DNA of 64,000 bases, taken from contig OZ242021.1 of NCBI GenBank assembly GCA_965204925.1, positions 372,001-436,000 on the forward strand. The letters are read 5' to 3'. The notes beneath the pieces were generated by a model that was given only the letters and a program-made list of their open reading frames with translations, ran no database searches and had not been told where the DNA came from. This document shows, piece by piece, positions 1-7,972 of this stretch (position 1 is the first letter of the stretch; each line of letters starts with the position of its first letter). The position numbers were made by a program, and so were the translations under genes. This stretch comes from G963663315 sp965204925 (GTDB lineage: Bacteria > Pseudomonadota > Gammaproteobacteria > Arenicellales > Poriferihabitantaceae).

Positions 1-1
1 G

Positions 2-157
2 CATGTCGCCCACCGATCCAGCGCCAGAAAGCAAGCCGAGAAAACAAGCCGGAAAAGAATCAGCGAGTTCGAATGGGTTGAATTATCCTCGGACCCGAAT
101 CGTGTAACTGACTTCCTGCAACATCTGATATTGATTTTTGACGACCCGCAAGCCTGA
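2..157 (+). CDS. 3' end of an unidentified gene
   Basis: An open frame runs from the window edge for 51 codons to a TGA at 155-157, with no internal stop. The tail contains an acidic, hydrophobic stretch (FEWVELSSDPNRVTDF) that looks like protein rather than chance translation, and the next fragment starts 21 bases later in the same frame. I do not recognise the family. In many gammaproteobacteria this place, just before tRNA-Gln and prs, holds ispE or lolB, but this tail does not obviously match either. Confidence 0.3.
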   Translation, partial: HVAHRSSARKQAEKTSRKRISEFEWVELSSDPNRVTDFLQHLILIFDDPQA

Positions 158-178
158 CAGACTGACGGCGCCACGCAT

Positions 179-436
179 TTGCAACCGTATGTTTTTATCC
201 TTGTCACCCGGGGCGATACTGGTGGCGCCCAACGGCATATCCTCAGCCTGATCCGCCGTCTGCGACATCAGATACGCTTTACTCTGGGTTGCGGGGAGAC
301 CGGGTACCTGACTGTGCAAACCGAAAAAATGGGGGTTGCGACGATCATCGTTTCTCACCTGAAAAGATCGGTATCACCATTAACCGACATATGTTCGTTT
401 TTTGATTTTTCACGTTTATTCCCGGATTTCGATTGA
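179..436 (+). pseudogene. N-terminal fragment of a group 4 glycosyltransferase
   Basis: From a TTG at 179 the 85-residue product begins YVFILVTRGDTGGAQRHIL, the typical first beta-strand and glycine-rich nucleotide-sugar loop (GGAQ-x2-L) of GT4 (glycosyl transferase group 1) enzymes. Such proteins are usually 350-400 residues. Here the frame drifts into low-complexity sequence after about residue 70 and stops at 436, so only the acceptor-domain start remains. It is probably the relic of a truncated gene and not a functional enzyme. The remaining 113 bases to the tRNA hold nothing I can identify. Confidence 0.5.
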
Positions 437-549
437 CACCCACCGATCTTGCGATCAGAATATGGCGCTTTTTCGGGAAGAAGCCGGTTATAATCGCACC
501 TGCCGGAAATCCGTTCGCCGAATCTGAATGCTCAACGGTTAACCGAAAT

Positions 550-626
550 TGGGGTGTAGCCAAGTGGCCCAAGGCACCAGGTTTTGATCCTGGCATTCGG
601 AGGTTCGAATCCTCCCACCCCAGCCA
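550..626 (+). tRNA. tRNA-Gln (anticodon UUG)
   Basis: The acceptor stem TGGGGTG pairs with CACCCCA, the anticodon loop TTTTGAT is closed by CCAGG/CCTGG and gives anticodon TTG, and the T arm GGAGG-TTCGAAT-CCTCC is complete. CCA is encoded (624-626). The first base is T as in other bacterial tRNA-Gln genes. The tRNA lies 26 bases before prs, the usual gammaproteobacterial arrangement. Confidence 0.97.
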
Positions 627-652
627 GAACAGTAAAAATCAAAAAAACAGAC

Positions 653-1606
653 ATGGCATCCCCCGAGAATCTGGCGCTATTCGCCGGCAACGCCAATCCC
701 GATCTGGCGACCGAGATCGCCGGAACCCTCGGCGTGTCCCTCGGCAAAGCCGCGGTCGGACGATTTAGCGATGGAGAAATCAATGTCGAGATCATGGAGA
801 ATGTACGCGGCCGTGATGTGTTTATCGTGCAACCGACTTGTGCGCCAGGTAATGACAACCTGATGGAACTGCTCGTCATGATCGATGCGATTAAGCGCTC
901 TTCCGCGGGCAGAATTACCGCAGTCATTCCCTATTTCGGTTATGCCCGGCAAGACCGCAGGCCGCGTACTGCCCGGGTCGCCATTTCCGCCAAGCTGGTG
1001 GCTGAAATGATCGGCATTGCCGGGGCGGACCGGGTGCTTACGATGGATCTGCATGCTGACCAAATCCAGGGATATTTCGATATTCCCACAGATAATATTT
1101 ACGGTTCACCGGTCTTGATGAGTGAACTGTGGCGCAAACAACTGCCCAATCCGGTTATTGTTTCTCCGGATGTCGGGGGTGTTGTGCGCGCCAGGGCAAT
1201 GGCCAAGCAGCTTGAGACCGGACTCGCCATTATTGACAAACGGCGGCCCAGAGCCAACGAAGCCAAGGTCATGCATATTATCGGAGATGTAGCGGGTCGC
1301 TCCTGTATTCTGATAGACGATATGGTCGATACCGCGAACACTCTTTGTGAAGCGGCCCGCGCATTGAAAGAACATGGCGCGCTACGGGTGCTCGCGAGCT
1401 GTACCCATGCGGTGTTGTCAGGCGGGGCGATTGATCGAATTGTGGATTCGGAAATCAACGAACTGTTGGTGACCAATTCGATACCGCTCTGCAAACAGGC
1501 GTGGGAATGCGCAAAAATCACTCAACTGAGCGTAGCTGAACTGCTGGCCGAGTCGATTCGTCGCATTGCTACCGGTGACTCGATCAGCAACCTGTTTATA
1601 GATTAA
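653..1606 (+). CDS. prs: Ribose-phosphate pyrophosphokinase
   Basis: Makes PRPP from ribose 5-phosphate and ATP in the cytoplasm, feeding purine, pyrimidine, NAD, histidine and tryptophan synthesis. The 317-residue product has the class I marks: an N-terminal phosphoribosyltransferase-like domain with the YARQDRRPR loop, the DLHADQIQGYFDIPTDN metal/substrate segment, and the PRPP loop CILIDDMVDTANT. The frame is open back into the tRNA, but the ATG at 653 gives the family's normal length and N-terminus. The rplY gene follows after 24 bases, so prs and rplY are probably co-transcribed. Confidence 0.97.
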   Translation: MASPENLALFAGNANPDLATEIAGTLGVSLGKAAVGRFSDGEINVEIMENVRGRDVFIVQPTCAPGNDNLMELLVMIDAIKRSSAGRITAVIPYFGYARQDRRPRTARVAISAKLVAEMIGIAGADRVLTMDLHADQIQGYFDIPTDNIYGSPVLMSELWRKQLPNPVIVSPDVGGVVRARAMAKQLETGLAIIDKRRPRANEAKVMHIIGDVAGRSCILIDDMVDTANTLCEAARALKEHGALRVLASCTHAVLSGGAIDRIVDSEINELLVTNSIPLCKQAWECAKITQLSVAELLAESIRRIATGDSISNLFID

Positions 1607-1630
1607 CCAACTGGATTAAAGAGTAGAAAA

Positions 1631-2290
1631 ATGGCAGAACAATTCGAGCTTGTTGCAAGACTTCGCGCACGCTCCGGCACAAAACTGGTACGGCGGCTGC
1701 GCCGCGAGGGGGATGTTCCGGCAGTACTTTATGGCGGCGGGAAACCCAATATCAGTATCGCGGTCAATCACGATGTGCTGTACCACAGCCTGGAAAAGGA
1801 AGAGTTCTACTCGGCTGTGATCATTATCAATACGGACGGCAAGAAGGAGCAGGCGATTCTTCGTGATGTGCAACGCCACCCTCACAAGACCAGTGTCCTG
1901 CATGCGGATTTCCAGCGTGTCGATGAAAACCGGGTACTGACCATGTCGCTGCCCATTCACTTTATCGGTGAAGAAGAGTGTGAAGGCGTCAAAACCGGAG
2001 GCGTAATCAGCCACCTGATCAATGATGTTGAAGTCTCGTGTCTGCCAAAGGATTTACCCGCAAGCATTGAACTCGACCTGAGCCGCCTGGGTCTGAACGA
2101 ATCGCTGCACCTTTCCGATATCAAGCTGCCGCAAGGGGTCCGTATCACGACCCTGATGCACGACGAAAGCCACGAACATGATCATGCTGTAGTTTCCGTG
2201 ACAGCGAGACGGGTTGGGGGAGACCCCGGCGCAGAAGACATGGCTGCTGATACCACGACAGATGACGCAGGAAATACGTCCGGAACCTGA
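1631..2290 (+). CDS. rplY: Ribosomal protein bL25, long (TL5/CTC) form
   Basis: Binds 5S rRNA in the large subunit. The 219-residue protein has the N-terminal L25 beta-barrel (about residues 5-95, with RARSGTKLVRRLRREGDVPAVLYGG) and the C-terminal CTC/TL5 domain (about 100-190, containing GVKTGGV and the PKDLPASIELDLSRL strand). It is therefore the long form, not the 94-residue E. coli form. The tail is acidic and rich in Asp/Thr. It sits between prs and pth as in many gammaproteobacteria. Confidence 0.95.
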   Translation: MAEQFELVARLRARSGTKLVRRLRREGDVPAVLYGGGKPNISIAVNHDVLYHSLEKEEFYSAVIIINTDGKKEQAILRDVQRHPHKTSVLHADFQRVDENRVLTMSLPIHFIGEEECEGVKTGGVISHLINDVEVSCLPKDLPASIELDLSRLGLNESLHLSDIKLPQGVRITTLMHDESHEHDHAVVSVTARRVGGDPGAEDMAADTTTDDAGNTSGT

Positions 2291-2311
2291 AACCGGCAGT
2301 TCTGTTACCCT

Positions 2312-2929
2312 GTGCGGCTGCGGGTAAATGTGGAACCTGCCCCGATAGCCCTCGTAGCCGGACTGGGGAATCCGGGATGCCGGTACTTTGCAACCCGACA
2401 TAATGCCGGGGTGTGGTTTATGCAACGTCTGCAACCCGAATATGGCATAACCTTTTCTACGGAAAAAAAATTCAAGGCGGAAACGGGGCGGTTCAGACAT
2501 CGAAACGGAGTGATCCGTACGGTCATACCCTGCACATTCATGAATCTGAGTGGTGAGTCGATAGCGCTTGTGGCATCGTTTTATCGAATCGCGCCGCAAC
2601 AGATCCTGGTCGTCCACGATGAAGTCGATCTCGAACCGGGCGTGGCGCGCTTCAAGGCAGGGGGGGGGCATGGCGGCCACAACGGTCTTCGCAATATCAT
2701 AGCGAGGCTCGGCTGCGAAAACTTCCCGAGAATTCGTATCGGCATCGGGCATCCGGGCATCCACGGGGATGTGTCAGGTTTTGTACTGTCCAGCCCTCCG
2801 CCGCATGAAACCCGCAAGATTGAACAGGCTATCGACAGGGCAGTCGCAGTCATGCCGGACATTCTCTGCGGGAATTACCAGCAGGCGATGAATACGCTGC
2901 ACCGCAATTCTACGGCCTCCAAACGCTGA
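2312..2929 (+). CDS. pth: Peptidyl-tRNA hydrolase
   Basis: Releases tRNA from peptidyl-tRNA that drops off the ribosome. The 205-residue product shows LVAGLGNPG, the catalytic His region TRHNAG, the FMNLSGE motif, VVHDEVDL and the GGGHGGHNGLR segment, all characteristic of bacterial Pth. The start is probably GTG at 2312; another GTG at 2330 is possible and lies closer to the conserved core. The last base of its TGA is the first base of the ychF ATG, indicating translational coupling. Confidence 0.95.
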   Translation: MRLRVNVEPAPIALVAGLGNPGCRYFATRHNAGVWFMQRLQPEYGITFSTEKKFKAETGRFRHRNGVIRTVIPCTFMNLSGESIALVASFYRIAPQQILVVHDEVDLEPGVARFKAGGGHGGHNGLRNIIARLGCENFPRIRIGIGHPGIHGDVSGFVLSSPPPHETRKIEQAIDRAVAVMPDILCGNYQQAMNTLHRNSTASKR

Positions 2930-4023
2930 TGGGCATTCAATGCGGCATTGCAGGATTGCCAAATGCAGGCAAATCCACATTATTCAATGCACTGATCGGT
3001 TCCAGTCAGGCGCGCACTGGAAATTATGCCTTTTGCACGATCGACCCCAATACCGGCATCGTTGAAGTCCCCGATAGCAGGCTTGATAAACTGGCAGAAA
3101 TCGTTCAACCCGTCAGGGTCGTTCCGACCACCGTCGAATTCGTCGATATTGCCGGACTGGTGGCAGGCGCTTCGCAGGGAGAAGGGCTGGGAAATCGCTT
3201 TCTGGCCCATATTCGGGAAGTAGACGCAATCATTCACGTTGTACGCGCCTTTGAAGACAATAATATCACCCATGTGTCGAACCGGATCGATCCGAAATCC
3301 GATATCGAAACGATCAATACCGAACTGATACTTGCCGACCTTCAGACTGTCGAAAAAGCCATCGGACGTGCCGAAAAAGCCGGGAAATCGGGTGACAGGG
3401 AACAAATAGCGCTTGCCGGGCTGCTGGACACAGTCAGGGCTCATCTGGACAACGGCTCCAGGATCGGTTCAATGAATCTGCCGCCTTCGGCGCGCCAGAC
3501 CCTGAAACCCTATTGTTTCCTGACTGGCAAGCCTGTTCTGTACATAGCCAATGTCGGAGATGCCGATTACGACCGCAATCCCCACCTGCCTGCCATCCGG
3601 CAGATAGCAGAAAGCGAATCGGCACAAATGGTAGCGGTATCCGCTTCGCTTGAACAGGAACTGACCGAACTGGGCACAGAAGACGCCGCTCCGTTTCTCG
3701 AAGAAATGGGGCTACGGGAACCGGGGCTGAATCGTGTCATTCGCTCCGCTTACGCCTTGCTCGGTTTACAGACTTTCTTCACGGCCGGCCCCGAAGAAGT
3801 GCGGGCATGGACGATTGGGACAGGCGCCACAGCCGTACGGTCGGCAGGGATCATACACAGCGACTTCGAGCGGGGTTTCATTTGCGCCGAAACGATCTCC
3901 CAGGATGACTATATCCGGTACGGTGGCATACAGGGGGCGAGAGAAGCGGGCAAGCTCAGACTTGAGGGGAAAAACTATGTCGTTCGCGATGGAGACATCC
4001 TGCACTTTCGTTTTAACGTATGA
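2929..4023 (+). CDS. ychF: Redox-regulated ATPase/GTPase YchF (OLA1 family)
   Basis: An Obg-related P-loop nucleotidase that binds the ribosome and acts in stress responses; the family prefers ATP. The 364-residue product has G1 GLPNAGKST near residue 7, G3 DIAGLVAGASQGEGLGN, a coiled insertion, and the C-terminal TGS domain ending in the usual DGDILHFRFNV. It overlaps pth by one base and the following VWA gene by four bases. Confidence 0.96.
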   Translation: MGIQCGIAGLPNAGKSTLFNALIGSSQARTGNYAFCTIDPNTGIVEVPDSRLDKLAEIVQPVRVVPTTVEFVDIAGLVAGASQGEGLGNRFLAHIREVDAIIHVVRAFEDNNITHVSNRIDPKSDIETINTELILADLQTVEKAIGRAEKAGKSGDREQIALAGLLDTVRAHLDNGSRIGSMNLPPSARQTLKPYCFLTGKPVLYIANVGDADYDRNPHLPAIRQIAESESAQMVAVSASLEQELTELGTEDAAPFLEEMGLREPGLNRVIRSAYALLGLQTFFTAGPEEVRAWTIGTGATAVRSAGIIHSDFERGFICAETISQDDYIRYGGIQGAREAGKLRLEGKNYVVRDGDILHFRFNV

Positions 4024-6140
4024 GTCAACTGGGTTACGAGGAACTGGAAGCCCTGCTGGATGAGTATCTTGACCCGATACTTTCATCCCGCCGAACCTCT
4101 GAAGAACCGGTACGCAGGCTGCTCCCGCTTTCCCGGCGTCACCAGGATTTCGTACTGCACTGGACAGATGTGATCCGCAGGTCGAACGCAGAAATGGCGT
4201 GGCAGTTCATCAGTCGGGTTCCACTGGCTCTGAAATTGATGGATACCGAGGGAACACGCCAATGGCTGCTGCATGCCATGGATATCTACGACAAGGAAGG
4301 TTTGTACCCCGGAAGCGCCGCATTTGAAAAAGTGGAATCTTTCGCCCGCGAATTTCGACTGAGCCATGTTACTGTCACCCTGGAACAGGTACGGAACATT
4401 CTTGAAACCATTGTATGCGGCCTGTCCGGGCGAGCGCTCAAACTGGAACCGGGCAGCAGCGTCTTTACCGACACCGAGACGCTCTATCTTCCGCAAGCAA
4501 TCAACCGCTTCAACCGGCGGGAAGAAAATTACCGATTGTACAAAATCATGGCCGTCCACCTGTGGGCGCAAACATGGTTCGGCACGTTCAGGCGCCCTGC
4601 CCCCGACTCGCCCCATCTCGGCAGGATATTGAGTCAGTTTCCAGACAGCGGGCGCGCCCTGAAACTGTTCAACATACTCGAATGCTGGCGACTCAACGCA
4701 TATATAGAGCGGGAACTGCCGGGGCTCGCCAGAGAAATGGCTCAACTGCACCCGGTAGCCGTTCCGGAGGATGCCACATGGAAAAAAGTACTATCCGGAC
4801 TGTCACAACTCGATGCAACCGTATACCAAACCCTGGAAGCGACCTCCATGCTGTATGGTCTGCAACTGCCCTGGCCGGAACCGTTCGTATACCAGGGCGA
4901 GCTGAACCCCGATGCCGCAGAAATGACAATCGAACAACGCATGGAAACGGAAAGGGGCGAATTGCAACTGAGCCTGAATGAGCTTCTGGAATCCATTCTC
5001 AATGAGCAATCCCCCGATTCGGATGCGCTGCCAGCCGAAAACCCGCAGTTCGACATTGCCGTCGATGAGCAGGGCAAACCTCAGGTCACTCTCGACGGCG
5101 AACCACTTGGCGCACCGCCGGACCTTGAGAATTTATTGACCTCCATGTTCCAGGATTTCGATGACGTGCCGGACGACTGGCTGGTTGCGGCCGGACACGG
5201 CGGCTATGATGACGGCGACAAACCGGATAACGCAACCGAAGATACCCGCAAAGGCGCCCGACATAAAGAGGAAACATTCCTGTACGACGAATGGGATTTT
5301 CGCCGTCAGACCTACCGCAAGAACTGGTGCGCACTGCGTGAAGCGACTCCCCATGCCCACTACGATGATTTTACGGAAAGAACACTGGAGCGCTATACCC
5401 ATCTGGTGGCAGGCATCAGGAAACACTTTGAGGCCCTGCGCGGAGAAAACCGGATGCTGAAAGCGCAACCTGACGGGGACGATATCGACCTGGAAGCCCT
5501 CGTCACCGCACACGCAGACAGGATCACCGGTGTTGAAATGACAGACCGGGTATATGCGCGCATGAAGAAACAGGAACGGGATGTGGCCGCCATATTCATG
5601 GTCGATATCAGTGGGTCGACCAAAGGGTGGATCAACGATGCGGAAAGGGAAAGTCTCATTCTGCTTTGTCAGGCGCTCGAGACCCTGGGAGATCAGTACG
5701 CGATTTACGGATTTTCCGGGATGACCCGCAATCGCTGTGAAGTCTATGTAATCAAGACCTTCGGGCAGAGCTATGACAGGGAAGTTCGTGCCCGTATCAG
5801 CGGCTTGAGGCCCCAGGACTACACCCGCATGGGAGTCGTGATCCGCCATCTGACTCGCATTCTCAATAACGTAGAAGCGCGCACCCGGATTCTGATCACA
5901 TTATCGGACGGCAAGCCGGATGATTACGATGGGTATCGGGGTGATTATGGAATCGAGGACACCCGTCAGGCGCTGCTTGAAGCGCGCCATGGCGGCATCC
6001 ATCCCTTTTGCATTACCATTGACACCGAAGCCGGCGATTACCTGCCCCACATGTATGGCCACGCCAGTTTTACGGTGATCGATGAAGTCCGCAAACTCCC
6101 CCTCAGGGTGGCGAACATCTATCGAAAACTGGCTACCTGA
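4020..6140 (+). CDS. NorD-like protein with C-terminal VWA domain
   Basis: A 706-residue protein with an alpha-helical N-terminal region resembling NorD/CbbO-type proteins, an acidic middle (about 300-410) and a C-terminal von Willebrand A domain. The MIDAS motif DISGS lies near residues 527-531 and the distal Asp in LSDGKPDDYDG. NorD/CbbO proteins work with a MoxR-type AAA+ partner (NorQ/CbbQ) as metal-dependent activators of nitric oxide reductase or Rubisco. No such partner, NO reductase or Rubisco gene is nearby, so the client is unknown. The start ATG overlaps the ychF stop (ATGA), so it belongs to the prs-ychF transcription run. Confidence 0.85.
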   Translation: MSQLGYEELEALLDEYLDPILSSRRTSEEPVRRLLPLSRRHQDFVLHWTDVIRRSNAEMAWQFISRVPLALKLMDTEGTRQWLLHAMDIYDKEGLYPGSAAFEKVESFAREFRLSHVTVTLEQVRNILETIVCGLSGRALKLEPGSSVFTDTETLYLPQAINRFNRREENYRLYKIMAVHLWAQTWFGTFRRPAPDSPHLGRILSQFPDSGRALKLFNILECWRLNAYIERELPGLAREMAQLHPVAVPEDATWKKVLSGLSQLDATVYQTLEATSMLYGLQLPWPEPFVYQGELNPDAAEMTIEQRMETERGELQLSLNELLESILNEQSPDSDALPAENPQFDIAVDEQGKPQVTLDGEPLGAPPDLENLLTSMFQDFDDVPDDWLVAAGHGGYDDGDKPDNATEDTRKGARHKEETFLYDEWDFRRQTYRKNWCALREATPHAHYDDFTERTLERYTHLVAGIRKHFEALRGENRMLKAQPDGDDIDLEALVTAHADRITGVEMTDRVYARMKKQERDVAAIFMVDISGSTKGWINDAERESLILLCQALETLGDQYAIYGFSGMTRNRCEVYVIKTFGQSYDREVRARISGLRPQDYTRMGVVIRHLTRILNNVEARTRILITLSDGKPDDYDGYRGDYGIEDTRQALLEARHGGIHPFCITIDTEAGDYLPHMYGHASFTVIDEVRKLPLRVANIYRKLAT

Positions 6141-6155
6141 TTTTCCCGGAAAATT

Positions 6156-6561
6156 TTACACCCGAAGAGCCGCTTCATTATCGCTGACCTCCCTTGAGAT
6201 TGCATCCAGCCGCTTGAGGGTAATACCCGGCTTGAGGTAGTGCGCTGCGTCCGGGAGGGAGCGGAGCTTTTCGTGGGAGGGCATGACGAGTTCGCAGGGG
6301 TAGTTCCTTTTGCGCTTGCCCTTGTTGTCGACCCGCTCTTCGGCGAACAGGCAGGGTGTGAGCCCCCGAGCAGGAACGCGTTGACCGCCCCCGCGAAGCG
6401 CTGGGAGATTGTTCGTAGCCCAGTTGCTTGCGGATGACAGAACCGTTCTTGCCCTCCACCAGGGCGTTGTCTTTGCTCTTGCCGGGACGGCTCCGGGTCT
6501 GCTCGATGTGGAGCTTCTCCAGCAGCCTGGCCACCCGTTGGTTGATGTACAAAGAGGACAT
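6156..6561 (-). pseudogene. Decayed transposase, C-terminal part (integrase core, DDE)
   Basis: Read from 6561 downward, one frame gives YINQRVARLLEKLHIEQTRS then GKSKDNALVEGKNGSVIRK, the last third of an rve-type integrase core with its catalytic Glu region. The sequence then changes frame: a different frame gives LTPCLFAEERVDNKGKRKR, PSHEKLRSLPDAAHYLKPG and ITLKRLDAISREVSDNEAAL, ending in TAA at 6156-6158, the normal tail of this transposase type. The N-terminal two thirds and any terminal inverted repeats are missing. It marks an old insertion at the border between the core genes and the hypB cluster. Confidence 0.75.
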
Positions 6562-6595
6562 TACTGAATTGGACTAACATTACCCCGATTTTATC

Positions 6596-6624
6596 TTGAC
6601 ATCAGAGGGGCCGGATGCTATATC
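6596..6624 (+). promoter_or_regulatory. Putative sigma-70 promoter of the hypB operon
   Basis: A perfect -35 box TTGACA (6596-6601) is followed after 17 bases by TATATC (6619-6624, four of six to consensus; TATCAT at 6621-6626 is an alternative). Transcription would start near 6631, about 100 bases before hypB. No other good promoter is seen in this 170-base gap. Confidence 0.55.
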
Positions 6625-6634
6625 ATTCTTATTA

Positions 6635-6648
6635 ACTGATTAATCAGT
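6635..6648 (+). promoter_or_regulatory. Palindromic operator, probably for the TetR regulator at 14219
   Basis: ACTGATTAATCAGT is a perfect 14-base palindrome placed right at the expected transcription start of the hypB operon. A second, overlapping half-site TCAGTT (6648-6653) pairs with AACTGA (6634-6639). A palindrome of this size over +1 is typical of TetR-family operators, and the only TetR gene in the window is the second-to-last gene of this cluster. Assignment to that regulator is inference. Confidence 0.55.
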
Positions 6649-6730
6649 CAGTTTTATAGCATGTCTGCCTTAAGCCGCTCTCGCGGCCAGATGGCGCGGT
6701 GTCGGCGTCACTGTTAATCGGAGAGTAATT

Positions 6731-7540
6731 ATGTGTACTGTATGTGGATGCGAGGATACTGAAAACAAGCGGCCTTTTGGGCGTCACTCCCACTCCCACG
6801 ACCATTCCCATCATTACGGCCAGACAGAGTCCGGCGTAACGGTTGCCGGATTCTCCCAGCAAAGGCTGGTACAGATCGAGAAAAGTATCCTGTCCAAAAA
6901 TGATGGATATGCCGCGTCAAACAGGGAGTGGCTTGCCGCGCATGGCTTGACGGCGCTGAATCTTCTTTCCAGTCCCGGCGCCGGGAAAACAACGCTGCTG
7001 GTCGAGACCATTGGCAGGCTTTCAGGCAGACTGCCGGTCGCAGTCATTGAGGGAGATCAGGAAACATCGAACGACGCCGACCGTATTTCGCAATCCGGCG
7101 CCAGCGCCATCCAGATCAATACCGGCAAGGGCTGCCATCTGGACGCCCACATGATCGGGCATGCGCTGGCGGACCTGGATGTGGCGCCGGGAGGGGTCGT
7201 GTTTGTCGAGAATATCGGCAACCTGGTCTGTCCGGCGATGTTTGACCTCGGAGAACACGCCAGGGTCGTCATTCTGTCGGTAACGGAGGGCGAAGACAAA
7301 CCGATCAAATATCCGGACATGTTTGCGACTGCGGACCTGCTGCTGATTGCAAAGACCGACCTGCTGCCCTATGTCGATTTCAGCGTCGCACAGGCGGTCG
7401 AATACGCAAGGCGGGTCAACCCGGATGTGGAAACGATTGAGGTTTCAGCGAAACAGGGCGCCGGTATGGCTTCCTGGACCGACTGGATCATACATCGGTG
7501 CACACAGACACAACCCGCACAGTGCACATCCCGCCGTTAG
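6731..7540 (+). CDS. hypB: HypB-family nickel GTPase (accessory to the ureohydrolase pair)
   Basis: A SIMIBI-class GTPase that binds nickel and passes it on with HypA. The 269-residue protein starts MCTVCGC, the CxxCGC high-affinity nickel motif, followed by a His-rich stretch (residues 19-27). The P-loop is SSPGAGKTTL, and the G-domain metal ligands are present (Cys-His in GKGCHLD, Cys in NLVCPAM). A GGAGAG ribosome site precedes the ATG. No hydrogenase gene is in the window; instead hypA and two ureohydrolases follow directly. HypA/HypB homologues (GhaA/GhaB) are required by the nickel guanidine hydrolase GdmH of cyanobacteria, which is the closest functional precedent. Confidence 0.93.
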   Translation: MCTVCGCEDTENKRPFGRHSHSHDHSHHYGQTESGVTVAGFSQQRLVQIEKSILSKNDGYAASNREWLAAHGLTALNLLSSPGAGKTTLLVETIGRLSGRLPVAVIEGDQETSNDADRISQSGASAIQINTGKGCHLDAHMIGHALADLDVAPGGVVFVENIGNLVCPAMFDLGEHARVVILSVTEGEDKPIKYPDMFATADLLLIAKTDLLPYVDFSVAQAVEYARRVNPDVETIEVSAKQGAGMASWTDWIIHRCTQTQPAQCTSRR

Positions 7541-7544
7541 AAAG

Positions 7545-7970
7545 ATGCACGAACTTGCGCTCGCCAGGAATATGATAGAGATCGTGCAACAGTATGCGAA
7601 TGAAAATGGCCCGCATCATGTCAGGACGGTTTCCATACGACTGGGGGAATTGTCCGCAATGTCGAGAGCATTGCATTTCTGTTTTGGCACTGCTTCCCGC
7701 GGCACATTGTGTGAAGGCGCCACCCTGCAAATCGAAGAAATCCCCCTGACTGTCTGGTGCCGGAACTGCAACGAAAACAAATCACCAACCGGGCGGTACA
7801 GCTTTCGCTGCGCGGATTGCGGGATGCCGACTCCGAAAATTGTGACTGGCAAGGAAATGGAACTGGTTTCCATTGAATTATCCCCAAGAGCAGAAGACAG
7901 GAGGCTGGAGCCCGGCTTGCCGGCCCGTCAGCAGGCCCAGTCAACCCATATCCTGTTTCAAGGCGTTTGA
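7545..7970 (+). CDS. hypA: HypA-family nickel metallochaperone
   Basis: Delivers nickel together with HypB. The 141-residue product starts MHELALARN, giving the essential N-terminal Met-His-Glu nickel site, and carries the zinc-ribbon cysteines Cys72, Cys75, Cys89 and Cys92 (CRNC and CADC). The open frame extends upstream inside hypB, but the ATG at 7545, four bases after the hypB stop, is required to expose MHE. The C-terminus is about 20 residues longer than in typical HypA. The next gene starts two bases after its stop. Confidence 0.93.
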   Translation: MHELALARNMIEIVQQYANENGPHHVRTVSIRLGELSAMSRALHFCFGTASRGTLCEGATLQIEEIPLTVWCRNCNENKSPTGRYSFRCADCGMPTPKIVTGKEMELVSIELSPRAEDRRLEPGLPARQQAQSTHILFQGV

Positions 7971-7972
7971 AT

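Noticed and set aside
6654..6730. Possible guanidine riboswitch (ykkC, mini-ykkC or class III) in the hypB leader
   Set aside because: Only a weak GCCGC/GCGGC hairpin is visible; the ACGR loops of mini-ykkC and the conserved ykkC segments are absent.
6731..7970. HypA/HypB as hydrogenase or urease maturation genes
   Set aside because: No hydrogenase, urease or other hyp/ure gene is in the window, and the pair is joined directly to the ureohydrolases.
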